Of a stretch of DNA of 64,000 bases, positions 45,874 through 53,528 are shown in pieces (positions within the stretch are counted from its first letter, which is position 1; every line of letters begins with the position of its first letter). Source of the DNA: Oryzisolibacter sp. LB2S (lineage in GTDB: Bacteria > Pseudomonadota > Gammaproteobacteria > Burkholderiales > Burkholderiaceae_C); contig NZ_CP160388.1 of NCBI RefSeq assembly GCF_040732315.1, positions 3,624,501-3,688,500 of the forward strand, read 5' to 3'. Made by a program: the position numbers and the translations under genes. The notes under the pieces are model-generated. The model did not search any database and was not told the origin of the DNA. It saw only the letters and a program-made list of their open reading frames with translations.

Positions 45874-46422
45874 ATGGCAACCATTTCCAAGCTGGTGTTT
45901 GCCGGCCCCGTGGGGTCGGGCAAGACGACCGCCATTCAATCCCTGTCCGACATCGAGGTGGTCAGCACCGAGGCCAGGGCGAGCGACGATGTCAGGCGCA
46001 TGAAGTCGTCCACGACCGTGGCCATGGACTACGGCCTGATGAAGCTCGCCAATGGCGATCAGGTGCGACTGTATGGAACGCCGGGCCAGAAGCGCTTTGA
46101 TTTCATGTGGGACATCCTCACCGAGAACGCGCTCGGCCTCGTGCTCATGATCCGGGGCATCGCGGTCGACCCGGTGGCCGACCTGCGGCTCTATGTCAAC
46201 GAGTTCCGCGACTTCATAGACCGCACGTCTCTGGTGGTGGGCATCACGCACACCGAAGGGGGTGGCTGGCAGACACACCAGTTGATCTGCGACGAGCTGG
46301 TGCGCATGGGGCTGCCGCCCTGCGCCATGGACACCGATGCGCGCAGCCGCACCGACATGTCCACGCTGATCAAGACCATGATCTACAGCCTCGACCCCTT
46401 CAGCGGCGCCGAACAATGCTGA
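45874..46422 (+). CDS. P-loop small GTPase (COG2229/CvnD- or MglA-like)
   Basis: This 182-residue GTPase has the P-loop GPVGSGKTT (G11-T19), a switch I threonine region around residues 46-50 (TVAMDYG) and the switch II motif YGTPGQKRFDFMW from residue 67, where YGTPG replaces the common DTPG. The base-recognition motif expected after VVGI reads THTE in place of NKxD. These features match bacterial GTPases encoded beside Roadblock proteins, such as Streptomyces conservon CvnD. No lipidation or membrane signal is visible. With the upstream Roadblock protein it should form a GTP-controlled switch. Confidence 0.85.
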   Translation: MATISKLVFAGPVGSGKTTAIQSLSDIEVVSTEARASDDVRRMKSSTTVAMDYGLMKLANGDQVRLYGTPGQKRFDFMWDILTENALGLVLMIRGIAVDPVADLRLYVNEFRDFIDRTSLVVGITHTEGGGWQTHQLICDELVRMGLPPCAMDTDARSRTDMSTLIKTMIYSLDPFSGAEQC

Positions 46423-46471
46423 GACCCTGTCCACGCCACGATCCGGCCCACCCTGTGCGCCGGCCCATGCC

Positions 46472-47092
46472 ATGACCGACAGCGCCGGATCAGATCCGTA
46501 TCTGATGCTCACGCCCGCCGGGGCACTGCACGCCTATGCCGACCGCGAGCCCGACGCGCTCTGCTCGGCCCTGCAGTCGCTCATGCCACGCGAAGCGGCA
46601 TTGCGCCGCGGTGTGTGGCTGGCGCAGGATGAGGCGCGCGGGGAACTGCTGCGGCAGGCGCTCGACCAGGGCTGGGTGCATGAGGTGCAGCGCGAGCTGC
46701 GCGCACCCGATGTGCGCCTGGACAACTATCTGCCGCATGCGATCGCGGGACTGTCGGGCTCGCGCATGGCGGCCCTGGCCTCCGACGACGGCTTTTGCCT
46801 CGCAAGCGTGGGCTACGCCCAGGACGAGGCCGACACGCTGTGCGTCGCCGCGGCCGACTTCCTGGATTTCGTCAGGCGTCAGAAGCAGCGCGGTTTCCGT
46901 GGCACGGGCCGGGCGGTGTCGTTCCACGAGAGCATCGACATGCTGATGCCGACCACGACCTTCATGCTGTTCTGGGTGGACGGCACGGGTTACTGGCTCA
47001 TCATCGGCGGCGAGCCCCTGCTCAACAACCGCGCGCTGGTGGAGCTGATCTGGGGCATACGCGCCGCCGGCGCAAAGTTCGCATCGCGGTAG
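46472..47092 (+). CDS. Probable second Roadblock-like protein, last gene of the GTPase operon
   Basis: This is a 206-residue soluble protein. Residues 1-85 are helical and unrecognised. From about residue 90, SGSRMAALASDDGFCLASVGYAQDEADTLCVAAADFLDFV follows the strand-strand-helix pattern of a Roadblock/LC7 domain and parallels the first operon gene. The later strands TTTFMLFWVDGTGYWLIIGGE and helix ALVELIWGI would complete the fold. It starts 49 bases after the GTPase and ends 7 bases before the convergent SPOR gene. The fold assignment is my inference; a structure prediction would settle it. Confidence 0.6.
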   Translation: MTDSAGSDPYLMLTPAGALHAYADREPDALCSALQSLMPREAALRRGVWLAQDEARGELLRQALDQGWVHEVQRELRAPDVRLDNYLPHAIAGLSGSRMAALASDDGFCLASVGYAQDEADTLCVAAADFLDFVRRQKQRGFRGTGRAVSFHESIDMLMPTTTFMLFWVDGTGYWLIIGGEPLLNNRALVELIWGIRAAGAKFASR

Positions 47093-47099
47093 CGGCCGC

Positions 47100-47816
47100 T
47101 CAACAGGGCCGCAGCGCCTTGCCCGCCAGGGCCGGGCGCAGCGCGGCCTCGGCCTCGGCGCGCTGCGCATCGCTCACGGCCGGCAGGCGCAGCAGGTAGG
47201 CCGGCGCGTCGCCACGCTCCTGCACCACGCGCGCCCTGCGCACGCCCTGCTCGCTCAGCTGGGCGAGGGCGCGCTGCGCGCCCTCGGCGGTGGAATAGCG
47301 CCCCAGCGACAGACCGGGCTCGAGCGCGGCTCCGGGCCTGTCGTAGTCGATCTTGAGTGCGCGCAGCTCGGCGCGCTTCCTGGCCACGGCCTCCTCGTCG
47401 GCAAAGCGGCCCAGATAGACCATCCAGCGGCCGGAGACCGGAATCGGATCGAGGCGCCAGCTGCCCGCAGGCAGCTGCGCCGCGGCCTGGCGCAGGGCCT
47501 CGGCCTGGCGCGCGTCGAAGGTGCCGGCCTGCAGGCAGACGGCGGACTGACCTGGCGCGCCGCCGGGCGCAGCCGCCCTTTCCCCGTTCGTCCCTTCCCC
47601 GTACGCCCTTTCCCCGGCCGGCCTGGCCGGGATGTTGTCCGGCTCGCCATCCTCGGCGGGCAGCAGGCGCAGGTTCTGCGGCTGGATCTGCTGCTCCAGG
47701 CGCTGCGGCTCGGACTGGCTCACGGGCCCCAGGCCCCAGCCCTGGAGCAGGCCATGGGCCCAGGCGTAGTAGCCGGCATTGGCCAGCAGCAGCAGAACGA
47801 CGGCCAGGCGCAGCAT
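47100..47816 (-). CDS. SPOR-domain inner-membrane protein
   Basis: This is a 238-residue protein with an N-terminal membrane helix (LRLAVVLLLLANAGYYAW), a glycine/alanine-rich periplasmic linker (about 60-90) and a SPOR domain (about 90-165) containing VCLQAGTFDARQAEALRQAA and GRWMVYLGRFADEEAVARKRAEL. SPOR domains bind glycan strands lacking stem peptides at septa, so a role in envelope or division is likely. A second partial SPOR-like stretch follows (LSLGRYSTAEGAQRALAQL). Its start lies 1 base after the birA stop. Confidence 0.85.
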   Translation of the reverse strand: MLRLAVVLLLLANAGYYAWAHGLLQGWGLGPVSQSEPQRLEQQIQPQNLRLLPAEDGEPDNIPARPAGERAYGEGTNGERAAAPGGAPGQSAVCLQAGTFDARQAEALRQAAAQLPAGSWRLDPIPVSGRWMVYLGRFADEEAVARKRAELRALKIDYDRPGAALEPGLSLGRYSTAEGAQRALAQLSEQGVRRARVVQERGDAPAYLLRLPAVSDAQRAEAEAALRPALAGKALRPC

Positions 47817-47817
47817 C

Positions 47818-48651
47818 TCAGGCCTCCGCGGGGCGCACGCTGATCTCGGCGCTGGTGACGACCTGCATACCGCGCGCCGTGTGCACGAGCAGCGCACCGT
47901 CCTCGGCCACGCCATGGGCCGTGCCCTGGCTGCCGTCGCTCAGCGTCACGGCGCGGCCCGCGAGCAGGTCGCGCTGGGCAAACCGCGCCTGGAACGGCGC
48001 AAAGCCCGCCTCGGCAAAGCCGAGCAGGGTCTGCACCAGCGGCGCAGCGATGCGCTCGAGCGCCCGGGCCGCGGTGAGCGTGCCATCGACCTCGCGCAGA
48101 CAGGCGGGCGGCGTGCGCAGCCCCTGGGCCAGCACGGGCAGCACGTTCAGGCCTATGCCTATGACCACATGGCGCGGCTCGCCCGCCACGCCGGACAGGC
48201 TGGCCGTCTCCACGAGGATGCCGCCGAGCTTGCGACCGTCCTGCAGCCACAGGTCGTTGGGCCATTTGAGCAGCACGCGCGGCTGGCCGCTGGCCGCCGC
48301 GGGCAGCTGCGGCTGCAGGCTCTCGGCCACGCTCACGCCCACGGCCAGCGACAGGCCCGACCAGTCGCGCGGCGCCAGCGGCAGGCCCAGCGAGAAGGTG
48401 AGCGCGGGCACCACGCCGGTGTCGCGGTAGATGGCCTCGCTGTGCCAGTCCCGGCCCAGGCGGCCGCGGCCCGCGGTCTGTGTCTCGGCGACGAGCAGCG
48501 TGGGCTCCTGGCGACCGGCACGCGCGCGGCGCATGAGCTCGCTGCTCGTGGAGTCGATGCTGGGCAGCACCTCGACGGTGAAGCCCGGCAGCAGCGGCGC
48601 CACGGCCTGCCAGATGGCCTCGGCGGGCCAGCGCGTGTGCAACGGGGTCAT
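47818..48651 (-). CDS. birA: Biotin--[acetyl-CoA-carboxylase] ligase
   Basis: The 277-residue ligase attaches biotin to the carboxyl carrier protein of acetyl-CoA carboxylase. Visible motifs are the biotin/ATP loop AETQTAGRGRLGRDW, LLKWPNDLWLQDGRKLGGILVE and VIGIGLNV, followed by the small C-terminal SH3-like domain. It lacks the N-terminal DNA-binding domain of E. coli BirA, so it should not repress biotin genes. The start at 48651 is preferred because it overlaps the SET gene stop by four bases; longer frames read antisense of that gene. Confidence 0.95.
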   Translation of the reverse strand: MTPLHTRWPAEAIWQAVAPLLPGFTVEVLPSIDSTSSELMRRARAGRQEPTLLVAETQTAGRGRLGRDWHSEAIYRDTGVVPALTFSLGLPLAPRDWSGLSLAVGVSVAESLQPQLPAAASGQPRVLLKWPNDLWLQDGRKLGGILVETASLSGVAGEPRHVVIGIGLNVLPVLAQGLRTPPACLREVDGTLTAARALERIAAPLVQTLLGFAEAGFAPFQARFAQRDLLAGRAVTLSDGSQGTAHGVAEDGALLVHTARGMQVVTSAEISVRPAEA

Positions 48652-49235
48652 CGCGCCTTGCCTCCGTTCTTGCCCGTCTTTTTGCCCTTGTTCTTGCCGT
48701 CTGCCTTCCTGTCGCCCGCGGGCTGCGCCGGCAGGCCCGGCGGCGCCCAGCCGCGCTTGGGGGCGAGCAGCGTGCCGCGGCAGTTCTTGCTCCCGCACCA
48801 GCAGGGGTATTCGGCCTTGAGGCGCTTGGTGTAGCGCTCCTCGATGATCAGGCCGTAGTCGTAGTTGAGCTCCTCACCGGCGCGGATGTTGCGCAGCGCG
48901 GTGATGAAGATGCGACCATCACGCTCGTCGGCAAAGCAGTTCGGGTTGCAGCTGTGGTTGATCCAGCGCGAGGAGTTGCCGCCATGCTTGGCGTCGATCA
49001 CGCGGTCTTCGTCCACATGGAAGTAGAAGGTGTGGTTGGGCTGTGCCGGGTCGTGCGGGTGCCTGTCCTGCGCCTCCTGCCAGCTGATGACCTCGCCGGT
49101 GTACTCGATGATGACCTCGCCCTCGGCGATGTCCTGCAGCGCGAACACCCCCTTGCCATGCACGCCCGAGCGCCGGGTCTGTATGCGCCGCCCTGCGGCT
49201 GGCATGGGGGCTGCGGTCGGAGACTTGCGGGACAT
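48648..49235 (-). CDS. SET-domain protein lysine methyltransferase
   Basis: This 195-residue protein contains a full SET domain: RRSGVHGKGVFALQDIAEGE, YTGEVISWQEA, the substrate/SAM knot motif WINHSCNPNCFAD, and ELNYDYG. A post-SET zinc cluster CWCGSKNCRG is also present. The C-terminus is a lysine/glycine-rich tail (GKNKGKKTGKNGGKAR) resembling the tails of nucleoid proteins. In eukaryotes these enzymes methylate histones; the bacterial substrate is unknown. It is divergent from topB and coupled to birA. The start at 49235 gives a compact protein; longer frames are poorly supported. Confidence 0.9.
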   Translation of the reverse strand: MSRKSPTAAPMPAAGRRIQTRRSGVHGKGVFALQDIAEGEVIIEYTGEVISWQEAQDRHPHDPAQPNHTFYFHVDEDRVIDAKHGGNSSRWINHSCNPNCFADERDGRIFITALRNIRAGEELNYDYGLIIEERYTKRLKAEYPCWCGSKNCRGTLLAPKRGWAPPGLPAQPAGDRKADGKNKGKKTGKNGGKAR

Positions 49236-49341
49236 GGGGGAAACTCTGCTACCTTGAATATGTGCACACATGCGCGTGCGCGCGTGGAGCGACGATTGTA
49301 GAAGCGCCGGCATGGCGCGATTTGGCCCGATAGACCCACAC

Positions 49342-52254
49342 ATGACCAAGACCCTGGTAATTGCAGAAAAACCCTCGGTGGCGCAGGACATCGTGCGCGC
49401 CCTCACGCCCGTGGCCGGCAAGTTCGACAAGCACGAGGATCATTTCGAGAACGAGCGCTATGTGGTCACCAGCGCCGTGGGCCACCTGGTGGAGATACAG
49501 GCGCCCGAGCAGTACGACGTCAAGCGCGGCAAGTGGAGCTTTGCCCACCTGCCGGTGATCCCGCCACATTTCGACCTGAAGCCCGTGGACAAGACCAAGA
49601 GCCGCCTGGCCGCTGTGGTCAAACAGGCCAAGCGCAAGGACGTGACGGAACTGGTCAACGCCTGTGACGCGGGGCGCGAGGGCGAGCTGATCTTCCGCCT
49701 CATCGAGCAGTACGCGGGCGGCGCCAAGGGCACGCTGGGCAAGCCCATCCGGCGCCTGTGGCTGCAGAGCATGACGCCCCAGGCGATTCGCGAGGGCTTC
49801 GAGAGCCTGCGCAGCGACGCGCAGATGCAGGGCCTGGCCAGCGCCGCGCGCAGCCGCTCCGAGGCCGACTGGCTGGTCGGCATCAACGGCACGCGCGCCA
49901 TGACGGCCTTCAACTCCCAGGGCGGGGGCTTCTTCCTGACCACCGTGGGCCGGGTGCAGACGCCCACGCTGTCGCTCGTCGTCGAGCGCGAGGAAAAGAT
50001 CCGCAAGTTCGTGAGCCGCGACTACTGGGAGATCCACGCGGGCTTTCAGGCCGAGGCCGGGCAATACCTGGGCAAATGGTTCGACCCACAGTGGAAGAAG
50101 AGCGACGACCCCGAGGCGCGCGCCGACCGCCTGTGGTCGCGCCAGGACGCCGAAGCAATAGCCCAGGCCGTGCGCGGCAAGGCCGCCACGGTCACCGAGG
50201 AATCCAAGCCCACGACCCAGGCATCGCCGCTGCTGTTCGACCTCACCAGCCTGCAGCGCGAGGCCAATGGCAAGTTCGGCTTCTCGGCCAAGACCACGCT
50301 GGCCCTGGCCCAGGCGCTGTATGAAAGGCACAAGGCCCTGACCTACCCGCGTACCGACTCGCGCGCCCTGCCCGAGGACTACCTGCCGGTGGCCAAGAAC
50401 ACCTTCGCCATGTTGGCCACGAGCGGCATGCGCCACCTCGCGCCCTACGCCCAGCAGGCGCTGGACGACGGCTATGTGCGGCCCTCCAGGCGCATCTTCG
50501 ACAACGCCAAGGTGTCGGACCACTTCGCCATCATCCCCACCACGCAGGCGCCGCACGGCCTGTCCGAGGCCGAGCAAAAGCTCTACGACCTGGTGGTGCG
50601 CCGCTTCATGGCCGTGTTCTTCCCGAGCGCCGAATACCAGGTCACGACGCGCATCAGCCAGGTGCTGGGCCACCACTTCAAGACCGAGGGCAAGGTGCTG
50701 GTCAAGCCCGGCTGGCTCGCCATCTACGGCAAGGAGGCCGCGAGCGAGGTCGAGGGCGGCAAGGAGGGCGACAAGGGCCAGCCGCTGGTGCCCGTGCGGC
50801 CCGGCGAGATGACGCACACCGAATTCGCCGAGGCCAAGGGGCTCAAGACCAAACCGCCCGCGCGCTATTCCGAAGCCACGCTGCTGGGCGCCATGGAGAG
50901 CGCGGGCAAGCAGATCGACGACGAGGAACTGCGCAGCGCCATGCAGGAAAAGGGCCTGGGCACGCCGGCCACGCGCGCAGCCATCATCGAAGGGCTGCTG
51001 ACCGAGAAATACATGCTGCGCGAGGGGCGCGAGCTCATCCCCACGGCCAAGGCCTTCCAGCTCATGACGCTCCTGCGCGGCCTGGAGGTGGACGAACTGT
51101 GCAAGGCCGAACTCACGGGCGAATGGGAGTACAAGCTCGCGCAGATGGAGCGCGGCGAGCTCTCGCGCGAGAGCTTCATGCAGCAGATCGCCGCCATGAC
51201 CGAGCGCATGGTCAAAAAGGCCAAGGAATACGACCGCGACACCATCCCCGGCGACTACGCCGAGCTCGCCAGCCCCTGCCCCAACTGCGGCGGCGTGGTG
51301 CGTGAAAACTACCGCCGCTATGCCTGCGTGGGCAGGGACGGCGGCGAGGGCTGCGGCTTCTCGTTCGGCAAGTCGCCCGCGGGCCGCACCTTCGAGACGG
51401 CCGAGGCCGAGGAACTGCTGCGCGCGCGCAAGCTCGGCCCGCTCGAGGGCTTTCGCTCCAAGGCCGGCTGGCCGTTCACGGCCGAGGTCGCCATCGTGCA
51501 GGACGACGAGGCCCCGGGCCGCTACAAGCTTGAATTCGACTTCGGCGACGACAAAAACGCCGAGGAAACGGGCGAGCTGGTCGAATTCGCCGACGCCAGC
51601 CTGGGGCCGTGCCCCGCCTGCGGCAGCCCGGTGCACGAGCATGGCAGCAACTATGTCTGCAGCCGCGCCGTGCCCACGGCACAGCACCCCACGCCCACGT
51701 GCAGCTTCAAGAGCGGCAAGATCATCCTGCAGCAGCCCGTGGAGCGCGCGCAGATGCACAAGCTCCTCGAGACCGGCAGGACCGACCTGCTGGACAAGTT
51801 CATCTCCAACCGCACGCGCCGCGCCTTCAAGGCGCATCTGGTCTGGGACAAGGTGGCGGCCAAGGTGAACTTCGAGTTCGAGCAGCGCGAGGGCAAGTAC
51901 CCGGCCCGCGCAGCATCAAAAACAGGAGCTGCTCGCGCAGCAGGGACGGGAGCTGGAGCCCAAAAATCCACTAAACCTGCAACCAAGAAGAGCGCCGCGG
52001 CCAAGACCCCGCGCAAGACCGGCACGACGGCCGGCAAGACCCCGAGCGCCGCACTGGCCGCCGTGATCGGCGCCGAACTCGTGGCCCGCCCCGAGGCCGT
52101 GAAGAAGATGTGGGACTACATCAAGGCCCACGGCCTGCAGGACCCGCAGGACAAGCGCACCATCGTCGCCGACGACAAGCTGCGCGCGGTGTTCGGCAAG
52201 GACCGCATCGGCATGTTCGAGCTGGCCGGCGTGCTCGGGCCACATCTGGCCTGA
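49342..52254 (+). CDS. topB: DNA topoisomerase III with C-terminal SWIB domain
   Basis: This 970-residue type IA topoisomerase relaxes and decatenates DNA through a transient 5'-phosphotyrosine. The TOPRIM domain has MTKTLVIAEKPSVAQDI and NACDAGREGELIFRLI; the active-site tyrosine is Tyr335 in LTYPRTDSR. Two zinc-ribbon-like Cys clusters follow (CPNCGG near 645, CPACGSPV near 757). A lysine/alanine-rich linker (about 850-900) leads to a C-terminal SWIB/MDM2-type domain (about 902-970, LVARPEAVKKMWDYIKAHGL). E. coli TopB (653 residues) lacks SWIB. The linker includes an in-frame copy of the dispersed repeat (51914-51974). The gene is divergent from a SET methyltransferase. Confidence 0.95.
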   Translation: MTKTLVIAEKPSVAQDIVRALTPVAGKFDKHEDHFENERYVVTSAVGHLVEIQAPEQYDVKRGKWSFAHLPVIPPHFDLKPVDKTKSRLAAVVKQAKRKDVTELVNACDAGREGELIFRLIEQYAGGAKGTLGKPIRRLWLQSMTPQAIREGFESLRSDAQMQGLASAARSRSEADWLVGINGTRAMTAFNSQGGGFFLTTVGRVQTPTLSLVVEREEKIRKFVSRDYWEIHAGFQAEAGQYLGKWFDPQWKKSDDPEARADRLWSRQDAEAIAQAVRGKAATVTEESKPTTQASPLLFDLTSLQREANGKFGFSAKTTLALAQALYERHKALTYPRTDSRALPEDYLPVAKNTFAMLATSGMRHLAPYAQQALDDGYVRPSRRIFDNAKVSDHFAIIPTTQAPHGLSEAEQKLYDLVVRRFMAVFFPSAEYQVTTRISQVLGHHFKTEGKVLVKPGWLAIYGKEAASEVEGGKEGDKGQPLVPVRPGEMTHTEFAEAKGLKTKPPARYSEATLLGAMESAGKQIDDEELRSAMQEKGLGTPATRAAIIEGLLTEKYMLREGRELIPTAKAFQLMTLLRGLEVDELCKAELTGEWEYKLAQMERGELSRESFMQQIAAMTERMVKKAKEYDRDTIPGDYAELASPCPNCGGVVRENYRRYACVGRDGGEGCGFSFGKSPAGRTFETAEAEELLRARKLGPLEGFRSKAGWPFTAEVAIVQDDEAPGRYKLEFDFGDDKNAEETGELVEFADASLGPCPACGSPVHEHGSNYVCSRAVPTAQHPTPTCSFKSGKIILQQPVERAQMHKLLETGRTDLLDKFISNRTRRAFKAHLVWDKVAAKVNFEFEQREGKYPARAASKTGAARAAGTGAGAQKSTKPATKKSAAAKTPRKTGTTAGKTPSAALAAVIGAELVARPEAVKKMWDYIKAHGLQDPQDKRTIVADDKLRAVFGKDRIGMFELAGVLGPHLA
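51914..51974 (+). repeat. Dispersed palindromic repeat, copy G, inside the topB coding region
   Basis: GCATCAAAAACAGGAGCTGC begins the element and GAGCTGGAGCCCAAAAATCC ends it, matching the intergenic copies. It is in frame and encodes ASKTGAARAAGTGAGAQKST in the linker between zinc ribbons and the SWIB domain. Confidence 0.75.
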
Positions 52255-52369
52255 GGCAGGCTGCGCTGCCCGGCCTGGCCCCAGCGACCGGTCCGGCAGC
52301 GCCACGCACTACGATATGCGGGCCGCCACAGCCGTGGCGGTTCCATTCCACCACAGGAGACTTTTGCAC

Positions 52370-52759
52370 ATGTTCAGCCACGTCATGCTCGGCGCGAGCG
52401 ATCTCGACAAATCCAGGCAGTTCTACGACGCCTTCCTCGGCAGCCTGGGCTGCAAGCCGGGCTTCACCGACCCGAAGAACCGCACCTTCTGGCGCCACGG
52501 CGGCAACACCTTCGCCATCTCCGCGCCGATCAATGGCGAACCGGCCAGCCACGGCAACGGCGCCACCACGGGTTTTGTGGCCGAGTCGCCCGAGCAGGCG
52601 AATGCCGCGCACGCCGCGGGCCTGGCCGCCGGCGGCGTGACCTGCGAAGACCCGCCCGGCTGGCGCGGCGAGGGCGCGGGCCGGATGTACCTGGCCTACC
52701 TGCGCGACCCCGCGGGCAACAAGCTGTGCGTGCTGCACCAGCCGGCCAAGGCGGGCTGA
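52370..52759 (+). CDS. VOC/glyoxalase-family protein
   Basis: This 129-residue protein has the paired beta-alpha-beta-beta-beta modules of the vicinal oxygen chelate superfamily: FSHVMLGASDLDKSRQFYDA at the start and RMYLAYLRDPAGNKLCVLH at the end. The histidine in the first motif and the metal-site pattern suggest a small metal-dependent lyase, isomerase or dioxygenase, but the substrate is not apparent. AGGAGA precedes the ATG at 52370. It is followed by a glutathione S-transferase gene, which would fit detoxification. Confidence 0.87.
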   Translation: MFSHVMLGASDLDKSRQFYDAFLGSLGCKPGFTDPKNRTFWRHGGNTFAISAPINGEPASHGNGATTGFVAESPEQANAAHAAGLAAGGVTCEDPPGWRGEGAGRMYLAYLRDPAGNKLCVLHQPAKAG

Positions 52760-52804
52760 GGCCGCTGCCGCACCCCTGAACCACCCCCGAAGGAGGCTAC
52801 GCCC

Positions 52805-53497
52805 ATGGCATGGACCCACCCCATCACCGCGAAATGGCCCGCCCGGCACCCCGACCGGATCCAGCTGTATTCGCTGCCCACGCCCAATGGCGTCAAGGTG
52901 TCGATCGCGCTCGAGGAGCTGGGTCTGCCCTATGAGGCGCACAAGGTGAGCTTCGAGAGCAACGACCAGTTCTCGCCGGAGTTTCTCGCGCTCAATCCGA
53001 ACAACAAGATCCCGGCCATCATCGACCCCGATGGCCCGGACGGCCAGCCGCTGGCGCTGTGGGAGTCCGGCGCCATCCTGGTCTACCTGGCCGAAAAAAC
53101 CGGCCGGCTGCTGCCCCGGGATGCGGCCGCGCGCTACGAGACGCTGCAGTGGCTGATGTGGCAGATGGGCGGCCTGGGCCCGATGTTCGGGCAGCTCGGC
53201 TTCTTCCACAGGTTTGCCGGCAGGGACTATGAGGACAAGCGGCCGCGCGACCGCTACGTGGCAGAATCGCGGCGTCTGCTTGGCGTATTGGAGCAACGTC
53301 TGACGGAGCGCACATGGATCATGGGGCCCGACTACACCATCGCCGATGTCGCCGTCTTCCCCTGGGTGCGCAACCTCGTGGGGTTTTATGGTGCGGGCGA
53401 CCTGGTGGGGTTTTCCGACTTCGTCCAGATCCAGCGCGCACTCGCCGCATTCGAGGGCCGAGCCCCCGTGCAGCGCGGCCTGCAGACCCCGACATAG
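52805..53497 (+). CDS. Glutathione S-transferase family protein (YfcG/YghU-like)
   Basis: This is a 230-residue cytoplasmic enzyme. The N-terminal thioredoxin-like domain has LYSLPTPNGVKVSIALEELG, the cis-proline NKIPAIIDPD and the glutathione-binding ESGAILVYLAEKTG. The C-terminal helical domain has GPDYTIADVAVFPWVR with the N-capping aspartate. TPNG in place of a catalytic Ser/Cys is as in the YfcG/Nu class, which has disulphide reductase activity. It lies 45 bases after the VOC gene. Confidence 0.92.
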   Translation: MAWTHPITAKWPARHPDRIQLYSLPTPNGVKVSIALEELGLPYEAHKVSFESNDQFSPEFLALNPNNKIPAIIDPDGPDGQPLALWESGAILVYLAEKTGRLLPRDAAARYETLQWLMWQMGGLGPMFGQLGFFHRFAGRDYEDKRPRDRYVAESRRLLGVLEQRLTERTWIMGPDYTIADVAVFPWVRNLVGFYGAGDLVGFSDFVQIQRALAAFEGRAPVQRGLQTPT

Positions 53498-53528
53498 AAC
53501 ACAGCCCGCTCCGCACGAGGATCACACC

